NCBI GenBank assembly: GCA_903952145.1
Contig: CAJBES010000096.1
Coordinates: forward strand, 1 to 64,000
Direction: 5' to 3'
Length of the DNA: 64,000 nt
Source: an uncultured Opitutaceae bacterium
GTDB lineage: Bacteria > Verrucomicrobiota > Verrucomicrobiia > Opitutales > Opitutaceae
The position numbers and the translations under genes were made by a program. This document shows positions 54,657 to 64,000 of this stretch, piece after piece. The notes beneath the pieces were generated by a model. That model saw only the letters and a program-made list of their open reading frames with translations. It was not told the origin of the DNA and did not search any database. Position 1 is the stretch's first letter; the number at the start of each line of letters is the position of its first letter.

Positions 54657-56147
54657 TCAGTTGCGGCGGGACCAGTAGACGAAGAGGCCGAGGAACGCGG
54701 CGATGCCGGGCAGGGCGACCATGAGACTGTAGCGGAGCTGGGTGAGTTCGCGCTGGTTGAGCGAGAGCTGGAAACGCTCGATCGGACGGGCAGGGATTTT
54801 GAGCTGGGTGTCGCGCTCGACGGCCCAGTTCACGGCATTGAGGAAGAGCGTGAGGTTGCCCTCGCTGGCGAGGCGCTGGTTGACGACGAGGTCGCCGGTG
54901 CCGAAGGCGATGAGGCGGCCGGTGCGCACACTGAAGGGGAGGTTATCGCGCATCTGGACGCGTTCGGAGGCGACGATGACCCCGAGCCGGTTAGCGGGGG
55001 CCATGTTGGGCAGGCCTTTGAGGTCCACCCCGGGGGTGTATTCGGGCACGCGGCGCTGGCGGTAGGAGGCCTCGCCCCAGGCGGTGGGGTAGGTGGCGGC
55101 GAGGACGGTGGCGAGCAGGCCGTTGCCGGAGGCCCGGCCGGGATCGGGGCGGACGCTGCGGCAGAGGCCGACGCGCAGGGTCATGCGGTAGTCGAGGAGA
55201 GTCTGGGTAACGGGATGCGGGGAGAAGTTGCGCAGGATGAAGTCGCCGTTGTCGGAAAAACTCTCGGGATTGGTGTCGTAAATGGCGACATCGTCGACGA
55301 GCACGCCCCAGTCATAAAGCAGATCGTCAAGCCCGTGGGGCACTTCGGGGGCGAGCAGGAGGATCATGCGGCCGGCACGGGTGGCGAGGTATTGGCGGAG
55401 GAGCTCCTGCTCACTGGCGTCGTAGCGGCCCTGGGGCGCGGCGGCGATGATGAGGGCGGCGTCCTCGGGAATCTTGCGCGCCGTGCTGAGCTGGAGGAGG
55501 TCGATGTCGAAGTTGCGGAGCTTGAGCTGGTCGTTGAGGGCGGAGAGGCCGCGGGCGGGGTCCACATCATCAGGGCGGAGTTCGCCATGGCCGGTGAGAA
55601 AGTAGATTTTTTTGCGCTCCGGGCTGGAGACATCGAGGATGGCGGCGGTCATCGTCTGCTCCCCGAGGAAGGCCTTTTTTTCGAGGGCCTCGACGCGATA
55701 GAGTTCGTCGAGGGTGACGACGCGGCGCTTGTCGGCGCAGGTGAGGAGAATGACGTTGGGCTGCTCGAGGCCGAGCTGGTCGGCGTCGCGGCGGCGCTGG
55801 TAGACGTCGATATATTCGACGGTGATGCGGGCGGGACGGCCCTCGGTGGCGTAGGCGTATTCGCGGAGGAGGCCGTTGAGATCGCGCCAGGCCTGGGCGA
55901 CCTCGGAGTTCTCGGCGTCCTCGGTGAAGGTGGCGATGATGCGGACGGGGAGCTGGAGGTTGCGGAGATAGGAGATGGTTTCGGGCGAGAGGGAATGGCG
56001 GCGGTGCTGGGTGAGGTCGAAACGCCAGGCGTAGTTGCGGGCGAGGTAATTCAGTCCGCCGAAGAAGGAGAGAAACAGGATGGCCTGGAGCACGAGGTTG
56101 ACCGTGCGGAGCCAGCGGGCGGTGCGGAAGCTGTCGGACGCGTGCAT
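54657..56147 (-). CDS. GldG-like ABC-associated auxiliary protein
   Basis: LARNYAWRFDLTQHRRHSLSPETISYLRNLQLPVRIIATF, YFLTGHGE, C-terminal TM; follows permease gene. Confidence 0.88.
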   Translation of the reverse strand: MHASDSFRTARWLRTVNLVLQAILFLSFFGGLNYLARNYAWRFDLTQHRRHSLSPETISYLRNLQLPVRIIATFTEDAENSEVAQAWRDLNGLLREYAYATEGRPARITVEYIDVYQRRRDADQLGLEQPNVILLTCADKRRVVTLDELYRVEALEKKAFLGEQTMTAAILDVSSPERKKIYFLTGHGELRPDDVDPARGLSALNDQLKLRNFDIDLLQLSTARKIPEDAALIIAAAPQGRYDASEQELLRQYLATRAGRMILLLAPEVPHGLDDLLYDWGVLVDDVAIYDTNPESFSDNGDFILRNFSPHPVTQTLLDYRMTLRVGLCRSVRPDPGRASGNGLLATVLAATYPTAWGEASYRQRRVPEYTPGVDLKGLPNMAPANRLGVIVASERVQMRDNLPFSVRTGRLIAFGTGDLVVNQRLASEGNLTLFLNAVNWAVERDTQLKIPARPIERFQLSLNQRELTQLRYSLMVALPGIAAFLGLFVYWSRRN

Positions 56148-56153
56148 GGCGGA

Positions 56154-56915
56154 TCAGCTGTGCAGGAGCTTGGCCTCGACGCCGAGGATGCTAAAGATGA
56201 GCGCGAGCACGGTGCTGCTGAAATAGAAGAGGAGCTGGCGCGTGTCCACGACCCCGCGGGTGAAGTCTTCGTAATGCCGGAAGATCTGCGCATACTCGAC
56301 CGCAGCCTTGACGGATTGGAGCACCTCGCGGTCGAGCCATTGGGAGTCCTGAAGGAAGCGGCCGCCGATGATGAGGGCGAAGAGCATCGTGAAGCAGAGG
56401 ATGCCGGCGACGGCCTGGTTGCGCGAGAGCGAGCTGGCGAAGACCCCGACGGCGATGAAGAGCAGGCCGGAGACGGCGACAAAGAGATAGCCGCCAAGGA
56501 GCGGGCCGGAGTCGAGGAAGCGCGCGTCACTGGCGAAACGATGGAGGATCCAGAAAAATCCGCCGGTGGCGCTCCAGAGGGTGAGATAAAGGCAGTAGGC
56601 CGCGGCGTATTTGCCGAGCACCACTTCGGTGGTGGTGACGGGGGTCGTGAGCAGAGTTTCGATGGTCCCGAGACGGCGCTCCTCGGCGAGGCATTTCATC
56701 GTGAGGAGCGGCACCATGAAGAAGACGGGCAGCCAGAAGAGCTGGAAGAAGACGTGGGCGGGCGAGTTTTCCTGCGGGGCCCGGCTGTAGCTTTCGAGGA
56801 TGCCGGTAAAAATGAAGCCCATGAACACGAGGAAGGCGGTTGCGGCAATGTAGGTGCTCGGGCTGACGAGCAGCATGCGGAGCTCGTGGCTGAGGAGGGT
56901 GAAGAAATGGCGCAT
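56154..56915 (-). CDS. ABC-2 type transporter permease (GldF-like)
   Basis: MRHFFTLLSHELRMLLVSPSTYIAATAFLVFMGF..., LTMKCLAEERRLGTIETLLTTPVTTTEVVLGKYAA. Confidence 0.9.
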   Translation of the reverse strand: MRHFFTLLSHELRMLLVSPSTYIAATAFLVFMGFIFTGILESYSRAPQENSPAHVFFQLFWLPVFFMVPLLTMKCLAEERRLGTIETLLTTPVTTTEVVLGKYAAAYCLYLTLWSATGGFFWILHRFASDARFLDSGPLLGGYLFVAVSGLLFIAVGVFASSLSRNQAVAGILCFTMLFALIIGGRFLQDSQWLDREVLQSVKAAVEYAQIFRHYEDFTRGVVDTRQLLFYFSSTVLALIFSILGVEAKLLHS

Positions 56916-56919
56916 GGCT

Positions 56920-57909
56920 TCAGTTTTTCCGTGGCGGGTCGGAGCGCACATCCCAGCTGCGGCGCGTGGCTGCGAGGAATACATCCTCGAGGGTGGGGTG
57001 GGCGCGGCTGAGGGCGCGCACGCGGAGGCCCGCGTCGGCGAGGACGCGGAGGAGGGGCTCACCGAGCGCAGTGTCGCTGGCGGTGGTCAGGGTGAGGGTG
57101 ACAAAACCGAGGGGGTCCGGCTCGCTGGTGTCGGCCAGTCGCAGGGAGGGCTCGACGACGGCGAGCAAGGCGGGAAGCGTGGTGAGGTCGCCGGCCACCT
57201 CGGCCTGGTAGGAGGAGCGGCCGAGGATCTCGCGCCGGAGATCGGCGGGGGTGCCTTGGGCAACGACGCGGCCCTGGTTGATGATGAGCACGCGGTCGCA
57301 GGTCATCTCGATCTCGGGGAGGATGTGGGAGGAGATGATGACGGTCATGCGGCCGCGGAGGCTGGCGATGAGATCGCGGACAATGAGGATCTGGTGGGGA
57401 TCGAGGCCGATGGTGGGCTCGTCCATGATGATGACGGGCGGCTCGGCCAGGATGGATTCGGCGATGCCGACGCGCTGGCGGAAACCCTTGGAGAGTTTGC
57501 CGATGATCTTGTGCCGGACGCGCTTGAGGTCGCAGAGCTCGAGGACCTCGTCGATACGCGGGCCGAGCTTGCCACGGGGAATCTCCTTCAGGCGCCCGCG
57601 AAAGTAGAAATACTCGGAGACGCGCATGTCCTCGGGCAGCGGGTTGTTCTCGGGCATGTAACCGATGAGGCGTTTGACGGCGTCAGGCTGCGAGGCCACC
57701 GGGTGGCCGCAGATCGCCACATGACCGGAGGTGGCCGGCAGGTAGCCGGTGAGGATGCGCATGGTGGTGGACTTGCCAGCGCCGTTGGGGCCGAGGAAGC
57801 CGAGGATCTCGCCGCGCGCGAGGCGGAAGCTAATGTCGTTCACGGCCATCACCCCGGCGTAGTTCTTGACGAGGTGGGAGACTTCGATGGCGGGCGGGGC
57901 GTCGGGCAT
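56920..57909 (-). CDS. ABC transporter ATP-binding protein (GldA-like)
   Basis: Walker A GPNGAGKST, LSKGFRQRVGIAESIL signature, VIIMDEPTIGLDPHQI. Confidence 0.95.
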   Translation of the reverse strand: MPDAPPAIEVSHLVKNYAGVMAVNDISFRLARGEILGFLGPNGAGKSTTMRILTGYLPATSGHVAICGHPVASQPDAVKRLIGYMPENNPLPEDMRVSEYFYFRGRLKEIPRGKLGPRIDEVLELCDLKRVRHKIIGKLSKGFRQRVGIAESILAEPPVIIMDEPTIGLDPHQILIVRDLIASLRGRMTVIISSHILPEIEMTCDRVLIINQGRVVAQGTPADLRREILGRSSYQAEVAGDLTTLPALLAVVEPSLRLADTSEPDPLGFVTLTLTTASDTALGEPLLRVLADAGLRVRALSRAHPTLEDVFLAATRRSWDVRSDPPRKN

Positions 57910-57945
57910 GCGATGAGGTTTACTGTGGCGCAACCGGGGCCGGGC

Positions 57946-58935
57946 TCAACCTGCTTTCTCAAGCGTGACCTCGCCAGCGGTGAAGCGGTGGGTGCGGCCG
58001 CGTTCGTCGCGGATGAGGAGCGAGCCGGCATCGTCGATCCCGCGGGCTGTGCCGGTGATGCGACGCGTGCCTTGGAGCACCGTGACCGGCCGGCCGCGGA
58101 GGATGTCGTGCCGGTGCCACAGGTCGGCAATCTTGTCGAGGTGGTCGCCCGCGATAAATTGGCCGTAGGCGAGGAGGACGCGACCGATGAGGGCAGCCGT
58201 AAAACGGTTGAGGTCGAGCGGGGCGCCGGTCTGGGCGGCGAGCGAGGTGGCGTGGCGGGCGAGTTCGCCCGGCCAGGCGGAGGCGGCGCTGTTGACGTTG
58301 AGGCCCAGACCGAAGACGAGATCGCGCACCTGGTCGGCGTCGATCCGGGCCTCGGTGAGCATGCCGCCGGCCTTGCGGCCGTCGAAGAGGAGGTCGTTGG
58401 GCCACTTGAGCCCGGGGCGGACGCCGCAGAAGTTGGCGATAAGTTCGCAGAGGCTGGCTCCCATCCAGAGGGTGAAGGTGGCAAGGCGGGCCGGAGTGAG
58501 GCGGGGGCGGAAGGCGAAGCTGGCGTAGAGGTTGCCGTTGACCTCGCTGTGCCAGACGCGCCCGAGGCGGCCGCGGCCGCATGTCTGTCGTTGTGCGAGA
58601 ACGACAAAAGGGGCGGGTTGGCCGGCAGCCAGCAGGCGGACGGCCTCGTCGTTGGTGCTGTCCACGGAGTTGAGCAGGGTAAGCGGGACATCGCGCTCCC
58701 GGGACTGCAGATGGGCCTCGATGAAGGTGGCATGCAGGGTGGCGGGCCGGCCGGCGAGACGGTAGCCACGGGATTTGACAGCCTCGAAGACGAAACCCTG
58801 ACCGCGCAGCCTCTCCATGTGCTGCCAGACCGCGACGCGACTGACCCCAAGCTTCCGGGCCAGCGCGGCGCCGGAGACGAAGCCGGGTTCGGCAGCGAGA
58901 GCTTCGCGGAGAATGACGAGATTGGAGGAGGGCAT
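57946..58935 (-). CDS. birA: Biotin--[acetyl-CoA-carboxylase] ligase
   Basis: N-terminal HTH (GAALARKLGVSRVAVWQHMERLRGQGF), AQRQTCGRGRLGRVWHSEVNGNLYASFAF, KWPNDLLFDGRKAGGMLTEA. Confidence 0.92.
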   Translation of the reverse strand: MPSSNLVILREALAAEPGFVSGAALARKLGVSRVAVWQHMERLRGQGFVFEAVKSRGYRLAGRPATLHATFIEAHLQSRERDVPLTLLNSVDSTNDEAVRLLAAGQPAPFVVLAQRQTCGRGRLGRVWHSEVNGNLYASFAFRPRLTPARLATFTLWMGASLCELIANFCGVRPGLKWPNDLLFDGRKAGGMLTEARIDADQVRDLVFGLGLNVNSAASAWPGELARHATSLAAQTGAPLDLNRFTAALIGRVLLAYGQFIAGDHLDKIADLWHRHDILRGRPVTVLQGTRRITGTARGIDDAGSLLIRDERGRTHRFTAGEVTLEKAG

Positions 58936-59250
58936 GCGGGCGGCGATGACGACAGTGCAACTAGAAGGGCGGCGGCCATGCCGGTGCAAATGTCATTTGA
59001 GATATTTCAGACCGAGGCGGCGGCCGGCTGGTTCCCTGCGGGGATGAGTGCGGCGTCGGCAGCCGGGTGGCCGCCGTTCCGTTGGTGAGGGGCAAGGGGG
59101 CTCCTGCCCAGCTGGGAAGCACTGCGGGCAGGCGGGTGGCATTGATTGGATCCGCCGGCCCCGGGCAGCCCCGAAGATCCATCTTTTGTCCGGTTTGGCG
59201 CAACGCGTGTTGCCACAGGCGTGGAGGCGCTTATGCAGGAGTGCATGCCC

Positions 59251-60351
59251 ATGTCCTCCCGTGAACGCGTGCTGGCCGTATTGCGCGGCCAACGGCCCGA
59301 CTGCGTGCCGTGGTTTGGTGATCTCGACTATCTGGCCACCGCGCTGATCGGGCGCGGGCAGCGGCCGAAGGGATTCAAGCAAAGTGCCGCCTACCTCGAC
59401 TGGCACCGCGAGCTGCGCCTCGGCTTTTACCTGCAGGGTTATTTTCCAATCCGGACGATGGTCGAAAACTGCCGCGTGACAGAGCGACAAGAGGGGCGCG
59501 ACCGGATTCGTCGCATCGAGACACCACACGGCACGCTACAGGAGCGGTGGACGTGGCTGCCGGAATCGTTTACGGAGGGGCCGGTCGAGCACCTGCTGAA
59601 AAGCGCGGCGGACCTGCCGGCCTACCGGCACTGGCATGCCCATACCCGCTACGAACCGGACTATGCCTTCGGTGAAGACCGCGGGCGGCAGATCGGCGAC
59701 AGCGGCCTGCACCTCGCCTACCTGCCGAAGAGTCCGTTCATGCAACTCGTGGCGCTGGACGCCGGCATCATCGCGACGGTGGACATGCTGGACGACGCCC
59801 CAGAGCTGTTGGCGGAGACACTGGAGGTGGTGGGCCGTTCGCACGACGCGGCGGCGGCGCTGGCCGTGGCCGGCCCCGCGGAGGTGCTGATGATTCCGGA
59901 GAACCTTTCCTCTGAGAGCGTGGGACCGGTGCTGTTCGAGAAGTTCATGCGGCCTTACCAGGAGAAGTGGACGGCGCGCATCCGGGCGGCGGGCAAGTTC
60001 TCGTGCATGCACCTCGACGGCACGCTGCGGGGTTTGTTGCGGCAGGAGTGCACGGTGGGCTTTGACTTCATCGAGAGTCTCACCCCGGCGCCGGTCGGCG
60101 ACCTCGCGGTGGAGGACTGGGCGGGCTTCTGCGGGGACACGCCGACGGTGTTCTGGGGCGGCATTCCCGGGGCGTATTTTTCACCGACGGTGAGCGACGC
60201 GGAGTTCGAACGGCACACCCGTGCCGTGCTGGCGGTGATGCGGACGGAACCGCGCTATGTGCTGGGGGTGGCGGACCAAGTGCCACCGGACGGACTGGAA
60301 AGCCGGTTGCGGCGCGTGGCGGAGCTGGTGGAGGAATGCGGCGCTTATTAG
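59251..60351 (+). CDS. Uroporphyrinogen decarboxylase (URO-D) superfamily protein
   Basis: MSSRERVLAVLRGQRPDCVPWFGDLDYLA, FSCMHLDGTLRGLLRQ, GFDFIESLTPAPVGDLAVEDW; start ambiguous (59233 or 59251). Confidence 0.8.
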   Translation: MSSRERVLAVLRGQRPDCVPWFGDLDYLATALIGRGQRPKGFKQSAAYLDWHRELRLGFYLQGYFPIRTMVENCRVTERQEGRDRIRRIETPHGTLQERWTWLPESFTEGPVEHLLKSAADLPAYRHWHAHTRYEPDYAFGEDRGRQIGDSGLHLAYLPKSPFMQLVALDAGIIATVDMLDDAPELLAETLEVVGRSHDAAAALAVAGPAEVLMIPENLSSESVGPVLFEKFMRPYQEKWTARIRAAGKFSCMHLDGTLRGLLRQECTVGFDFIESLTPAPVGDLAVEDWAGFCGDTPTVFWGGIPGAYFSPTVSDAEFERHTRAVLAVMRTEPRYVLGVADQVPPDGLESRLRRVAELVEECGAY

Positions 60352-60371
60352 CCGGTCGCAGGCAGCGCTAG

Positions 60372-60953
60372 CTACTTCGGTTTTTGGTAACCGAAGCCGT
60401 CGGTGCGGATATAGGTGCGGTCCGTCTCGCGACCAATGGCCTCGCTTTGCCCGGTGCCGAGCGCCTTGAGGTCGGCGGCAATGGCTTTGAGGCCGGCGAT
60501 GTTTTCAAGGCGCTCGTCCTCGGCGTAGAGCATGAGGGCATAGGCTTCCGGGCTCATGCCGATAAGCGGAAGGGTGAAGCGGTTGAGCGCCCTGCCTGTC
60601 TCGGAGAAGTAGCGTTTCAGGGCGAGTTCGCCGAGGCCCTTGGTCGTGTTGATATCGCGTGAGCGGAAGACGGGGGGTCTTTTTTCGCGCACGACGTAGT
60701 CGGGCAGGCGGATGATCTGGTTGCGGGGCTTGTCGATGTCGCGCTGGTCGGTCAGGTCCTCCTCAGCCTCGGGTGCGACCGGCTTGGGCGGAGCATATTT
60801 GGGCATCTCGGCGGCAAGGGCGGCGGCGACAGCCGCGGAGACCGCGCGGGTGCGCCTGGGGGTTTCGGCCGGCGTGGTCGTGGCAGACTGCGCGGGCAGG
60901 TCGGAGGTGGTCAGGGTGAACAGGACAAGGACGAGCGGAGCGCGGAGGACCAT
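60372..60953 (-). CDS. Hypothetical secreted protein
   Basis: Signal peptide MVLRAPLVLVLFTLTTSDLPAQS; no recognised domain. Confidence 0.55.
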   Translation of the reverse strand: MVLRAPLVLVLFTLTTSDLPAQSATTTPAETPRRTRAVSAAVAAALAAEMPKYAPPKPVAPEAEEDLTDQRDIDKPRNQIIRLPDYVVREKRPPVFRSRDINTTKGLGELALKRYFSETGRALNRFTLPLIGMSPEAYALMLYAEDERLENIAGLKAIAADLKALGTGQSEAIGRETDRTYIRTDGFGYQKPK

Positions 60954-61049
60954 GGAACAGATGGAAAGTTGCCGAGGGCGGGAGTTCCGTGCAATCCGCG
61001 AAAGATGCAAAAGAAGCATGCCACGGTAGCAGAGGGGACCGGTTGGTCC

Positions 61050-61607
61050 TCAGGTTGGGGGCGGGGCGCCGGGTTTCACAAAGCGGCCCAGCACGAGGCC
61101 GGCGACGGCAAAAGCGAGCACGCCGTAGAGCAGGTTCACGAGATGCCAGGCCCACGGGTGGTGCCACCAAATGGGATCGTTGCACTCCAGCAGCAGGCCG
61201 CCGAGCAGACCAACCCAGGCGCAGGTCACGATGCAGCAGGTGTAGCCCTTGAGGACGGGAGCGATTTTTTGAAGCAGGATGGCGAGCAACAGGGCCACGA
61301 CAAAATAGTGGATGTAACCCTTGACGAACACCCCCGGCTCCATCTCCGCGTGGCTCTCGGCCACAAATTGAACGAGGACGCTTGGGCCGGTCTGAGTGAG
61401 TTCGGTCATGGTTTCGCGGTCAAGATGCGGCCCGGGCAAGAGATAGGTGCCGGTGACAGGGAAGAGAGGCCCCAGCATGGCGAGGGCGACGCGGTCGTCG
61501 GTTGCCTGCCTGAGCACTTTGTAGGGGAAGGGGCTCATCCAGAAGATGGCTCCGAACACGAACATGGCCAGCGCGGCGAGCGCCGGTGCGATCACATAAT
61601 TTTTCAT
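61050..61607 (-). CDS. Hypothetical multi-TM membrane protein
   Basis: Four hydrophobic segments; good ORF. Confidence 0.65.
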   Translation of the reverse strand: MKNYVIAPALAALAMFVFGAIFWMSPFPYKVLRQATDDRVALAMLGPLFPVTGTYLLPGPHLDRETMTELTQTGPSVLVQFVAESHAEMEPGVFVKGYIHYFVVALLLAILLQKIAPVLKGYTCCIVTCAWVGLLGGLLLECNDPIWWHHPWAWHLVNLLYGVLAFAVAGLVLGRFVKPGAPPPT

Positions 61608-61679
61608 GGGGTATGGTGGGTTTGGCGGCAGAGCCGCGGAGTTTCTGACGCCTGAAACCTGCAGGCCAGACCGGTGGAT

Positions 61680-62954
61680 TCAACCCCGCACTTGGCCGGT
61701 GCCGGTGACGGTGAACTTGTAACTGCAGAGTTCACGCAGACCCATCGGGCCGCGGGCGTGGAGGCGGTCAGTCGAGATGCCGATCTCGGCCCCGAAACCA
61801 AACTCGAAGCCGTCGTTGAAGCGGGTGCTGGCGTTCGCCATGACGACGGCGGAGTCCACACCGGCCTGAAAGCGGCGTGCGGCGGCCCCGTCGCGCGTGA
61901 TGATGGCGTCGGTGTGGCCGGAGCTGTCGCGGTTGATGGTGGCGATGGCTTCGTCGAGGGAGTCCACGACGCGCACGGCCATGATCAGGTCGAGAAACTC
62001 CGCGGTGAAATCGGCGGGCTGGGCGGGGGTCGCGGCGCGGCCGGCCTGGGCGAGAATGGCGGCTGCACGGGGGTCGCAACGCAGTTGCACGCCCTTGGCG
62101 GCGAGCGCGGCCGCGACCCGGGGCAGCAGAGTGTTGGCGACGGCCGCATGCACGAGGAGTTGCTCGGCGGCATTGCAAACACCGGGGCGCTGGGTCTTGG
62201 CGTTGACGGTGATGCTTTCCGCGAGCGCGGGATCGGCGTCGCGGTCGAGGTAGACAAAGCATACGCCGGTGTAGTGCTTGATGACCGGGATGGTGCTGTT
62301 TTCCGCCACGAAACGGATGAGTCCCGCGCCGCCGCGCGGGATGAGGCAATGAATAAGCGTGTCGAGCTTGATGAGGGTGGTGAGTGCGGCGCGGTCGGTC
62401 GTGGGGATGAGCTGCACGGCGGCCTCCGGCAAGCCCGTCGCGCCGAGGGCCCGCGTGATGAGTGCGGCCAACGCAGTGTTGGTGTGGAAACACTCCTTGC
62501 CGCCGCGCAGGATCGCGGCATTGCCGCTCTTCAGGCAGAGCGCGGCACATTCCACGGTGACGTTGGGCCGGGCCTCGTAGATGATGCCGATGACGCCGAT
62601 GGGCACGCGCACCCGGCGGATGCGCAGGCCGTTCGGCCGCACGGTCTCCTCCAGCAGTTCCCCCACCGGATCGGGCAGGGTGACAACCGAGCGGACAGAT
62701 TGGGCGAGCTGTTGCAGCCGGGCCCCGTTGAGTTCGAGGCGATCGCGCCCCGCCGGGTTCAGGGCCAGGGCCTCAGGACTGAGCAGGTCCCGTTGGTTGG
62801 CCTCCAGCAGTTCAAAATGAGAGGCGTCGATCAGTGCGGCGAGTTTCTCCAGTGCAGCATCCTTCTTTTCCGTCGGCGCGATGGCGAGGCTGTGCGACGC
62901 GGCGCGGGCCCGCTGGGCGATCGCGGTGACGAGTTGGGTGAGGTCGGCGGACAT
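61680..62954 (-). CDS. proA: Gamma-glutamyl phosphate reductase
   Basis: IGVIGIIYEARPNVTVECAALCLKSGNAAILRGGKECFHTN, LIPRGGAGLIRFV, GVCNAAEQLLVH, NASTRFNDGFEFGFGAEIGISTDRLHARGPMGLREL. Confidence 0.95.
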   Translation of the reverse strand: MSADLTQLVTAIAQRARAASHSLAIAPTEKKDAALEKLAALIDASHFELLEANQRDLLSPEALALNPAGRDRLELNGARLQQLAQSVRSVVTLPDPVGELLEETVRPNGLRIRRVRVPIGVIGIIYEARPNVTVECAALCLKSGNAAILRGGKECFHTNTALAALITRALGATGLPEAAVQLIPTTDRAALTTLIKLDTLIHCLIPRGGAGLIRFVAENSTIPVIKHYTGVCFVYLDRDADPALAESITVNAKTQRPGVCNAAEQLLVHAAVANTLLPRVAAALAAKGVQLRCDPRAAAILAQAGRAATPAQPADFTAEFLDLIMAVRVVDSLDEAIATINRDSSGHTDAIITRDGAAARRFQAGVDSAVVMANASTRFNDGFEFGFGAEIGISTDRLHARGPMGLRELCSYKFTVTGTGQVRG

Positions 62955-63132
62955 GGCAGGCATGAATCTCGCGCAAAGGCGCGAAGGCGCAAAGGCAAAA
63001 TGTGGCACCCACAGATGGCATATGGAAATCAGGAAACGGGAACAGCCCTGATAAAGTGTCAAGTGGCAGCGCCGTGCCGGGCGGCCTGTCGCAAGCTGCC
63101 ACCGCGCCGCACGAACGTCACCAACCGCGCGC

Positions 63133-63161
63133 GCCAACCGGGCCATTAATTCCCGGTTGGC
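63133..63161. terminator. Terminator-like hairpin between GH27 and proA
   Basis: GCCAACCGGG-ccattaatt-CCCGGTTGGC perfect 10-bp stem; no long U-tract on the minus strand. Confidence 0.45.
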
Positions 63162-63188
63162 AGATTTTCGCGGACCCAAGCTTACTCC

Positions 63189-64000
63189 TCAAGGCGTGGC
63201 GGTAAACAGCTTGGCCCCATGCGACTCCAGGGCGACGGAGAACTTCTCCCGGCGTCCAGCCAAGTCGCATCTGGCCCACAGGTCCCGGATGTTCACTCCA
63301 CCGGGCAGCCCGTAGGCGGCAAAATCCAGCTCCGGCGACTTGCCCGGTGCATCTGACAGGTTGAAGAACGCTACGGCGTATCCACCGGTGGAGAGCGGTT
63401 TGATCTGGATGGGCCAGGCCGCATCCTGGTTCACGGTGATGGACGGCTTGCCCAATGGGTCCTGGTTTACGGCGATGACCTCCTCATTGCAGAGAAGACT
63501 CAGGGTGAACGCATCCAACTCGTCCGGGATGCAGTCGATCAACAGGGGGCTGGGCCGAATGGCCCAACAGGTGAAGCAGGCGATCAACTCGTTTTCGCTG
63601 AGACGCATTCCATCCCGCGGCAGGATGGCCGTCATGTCCAGGTCGAACCAGTGGCCGGACCCGATCACCGGATTCCATGCCTCGTTACCGAAGCCGTTTT
63701 TCACCACGGAGTCCCAAGTGGGGCTCGTATCCGTGTTGGAGCGCCACTGCTGGCATAACCGCGCCACTTCCCTGGCGTCCTGCAGGGCGACCCTGGTGGT
63801 GACGCAATACACGATGTCGCGCGGAGACTGCCGCAGGGCGCGGCTCATCCGCCCGGCCAGATCCATGTCAGTGAAAGACCAGTCGTATTTGAAGTAGTCG
63901 ATGCCCCAGGCCGCCCACTGCGCCGCATCCTCGGCTTCATGGTGGGTCAGACCGATATATTTGCCGGCATAGGGGATGCGGGCGGGGAAGTTGGTGTCGA
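63189..64000 (-). CDS. GH27-like alpha-galactosidase, 5' end outside window
   Basis: WAAWGIDYFKYDWSFTDMD (KYD nucleophile region), WFDLDMTAI, CFTCWAIRPSPLLI, NEEVIAVNQDPLGK; open to the right edge. Confidence 0.88.
   Translation of the reverse strand, partial: DTNFPARIPYAGKYIGLTHHEAEDAAQWAAWGIDYFKYDWSFTDMDLAGRMSRALRQSPRDIVYCVTTRVALQDAREVARLCQQWRSNTDTSPTWDSVVKNGFGNEAWNPVIGSGHWFDLDMTAILPRDGMRLSENELIACFTCWAIRPSPLLIDCIPDELDAFTLSLLCNEEVIAVNQDPLGKPSITVNQDAAWPIQIKPLSTGGYAVAFFNLSDAPGKSPELDFAAYGLPGGVNIRDLWARCDLAGRREKFSVALESHGAKLFTATP

Noticed and set aside
55215-59088. 598-aa and 744-aa + strand ORFs (55215..57011, 56854..59088)
   Set aside because: Antisense to GldG/permease/ATPase/BirA genes, whose motifs are unambiguous on the minus strand.
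61026-61050. GTAG followed by GGACC-ggtt-GGTCC
   Set aside because: Short stem separated from GTAG by 6 nt; too weak to count as a REP-like element.

Overview
GC-rich chromosomal window with gene content typical of a saccharolytic Verrucomicrobia/Opitutaceae-like bacterium; the lineage is inferred from gene content only. I support about 45 protein-coding genes. They include carbohydrate genes (GH43/GH130-like, FGGY kinase, GH1 + MFS, GH78-like, Gfo/Idh/MocA, GH27 running off the right edge), mtnA, an EF-G-like GTPase, a type II topoisomerase pair (parE/parC-like) that brackets a YdeP-type molybdoenzyme and fdhD, phoH, def + cobalamin adenosyltransferase, a CHASE/PAS hybrid histidine kinase, a GldA/GldF/GldG/DUF4340/AsmA-like cluster, birA and proA. 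I saw no rRNA, tRNA, CRISPR or prophage. The most notable items are: (1) a REP-associated tyrosine transposase bounded by 24-nt inverted repeats (1 mismatch), in the same window as several GTAG-headed REP-like hairpins; (2) a decayed copy of the parC 3' end exactly 400 bp downstream of the intact one, next to a frameshifted gene with internal repeats; (3) a sulfatase-fold protein that has lost the formylglycine Cys/Ser and metal-ligand Asp positions; (4) an undescribed two-gene membrane/coiled-coil/degenerate-trypsin-like module; (5) a three-segment hairpin region upstream of phoH that could switch between two structures; (6) a 54-aa zinc-ribbon ORF missing from the ORF track.
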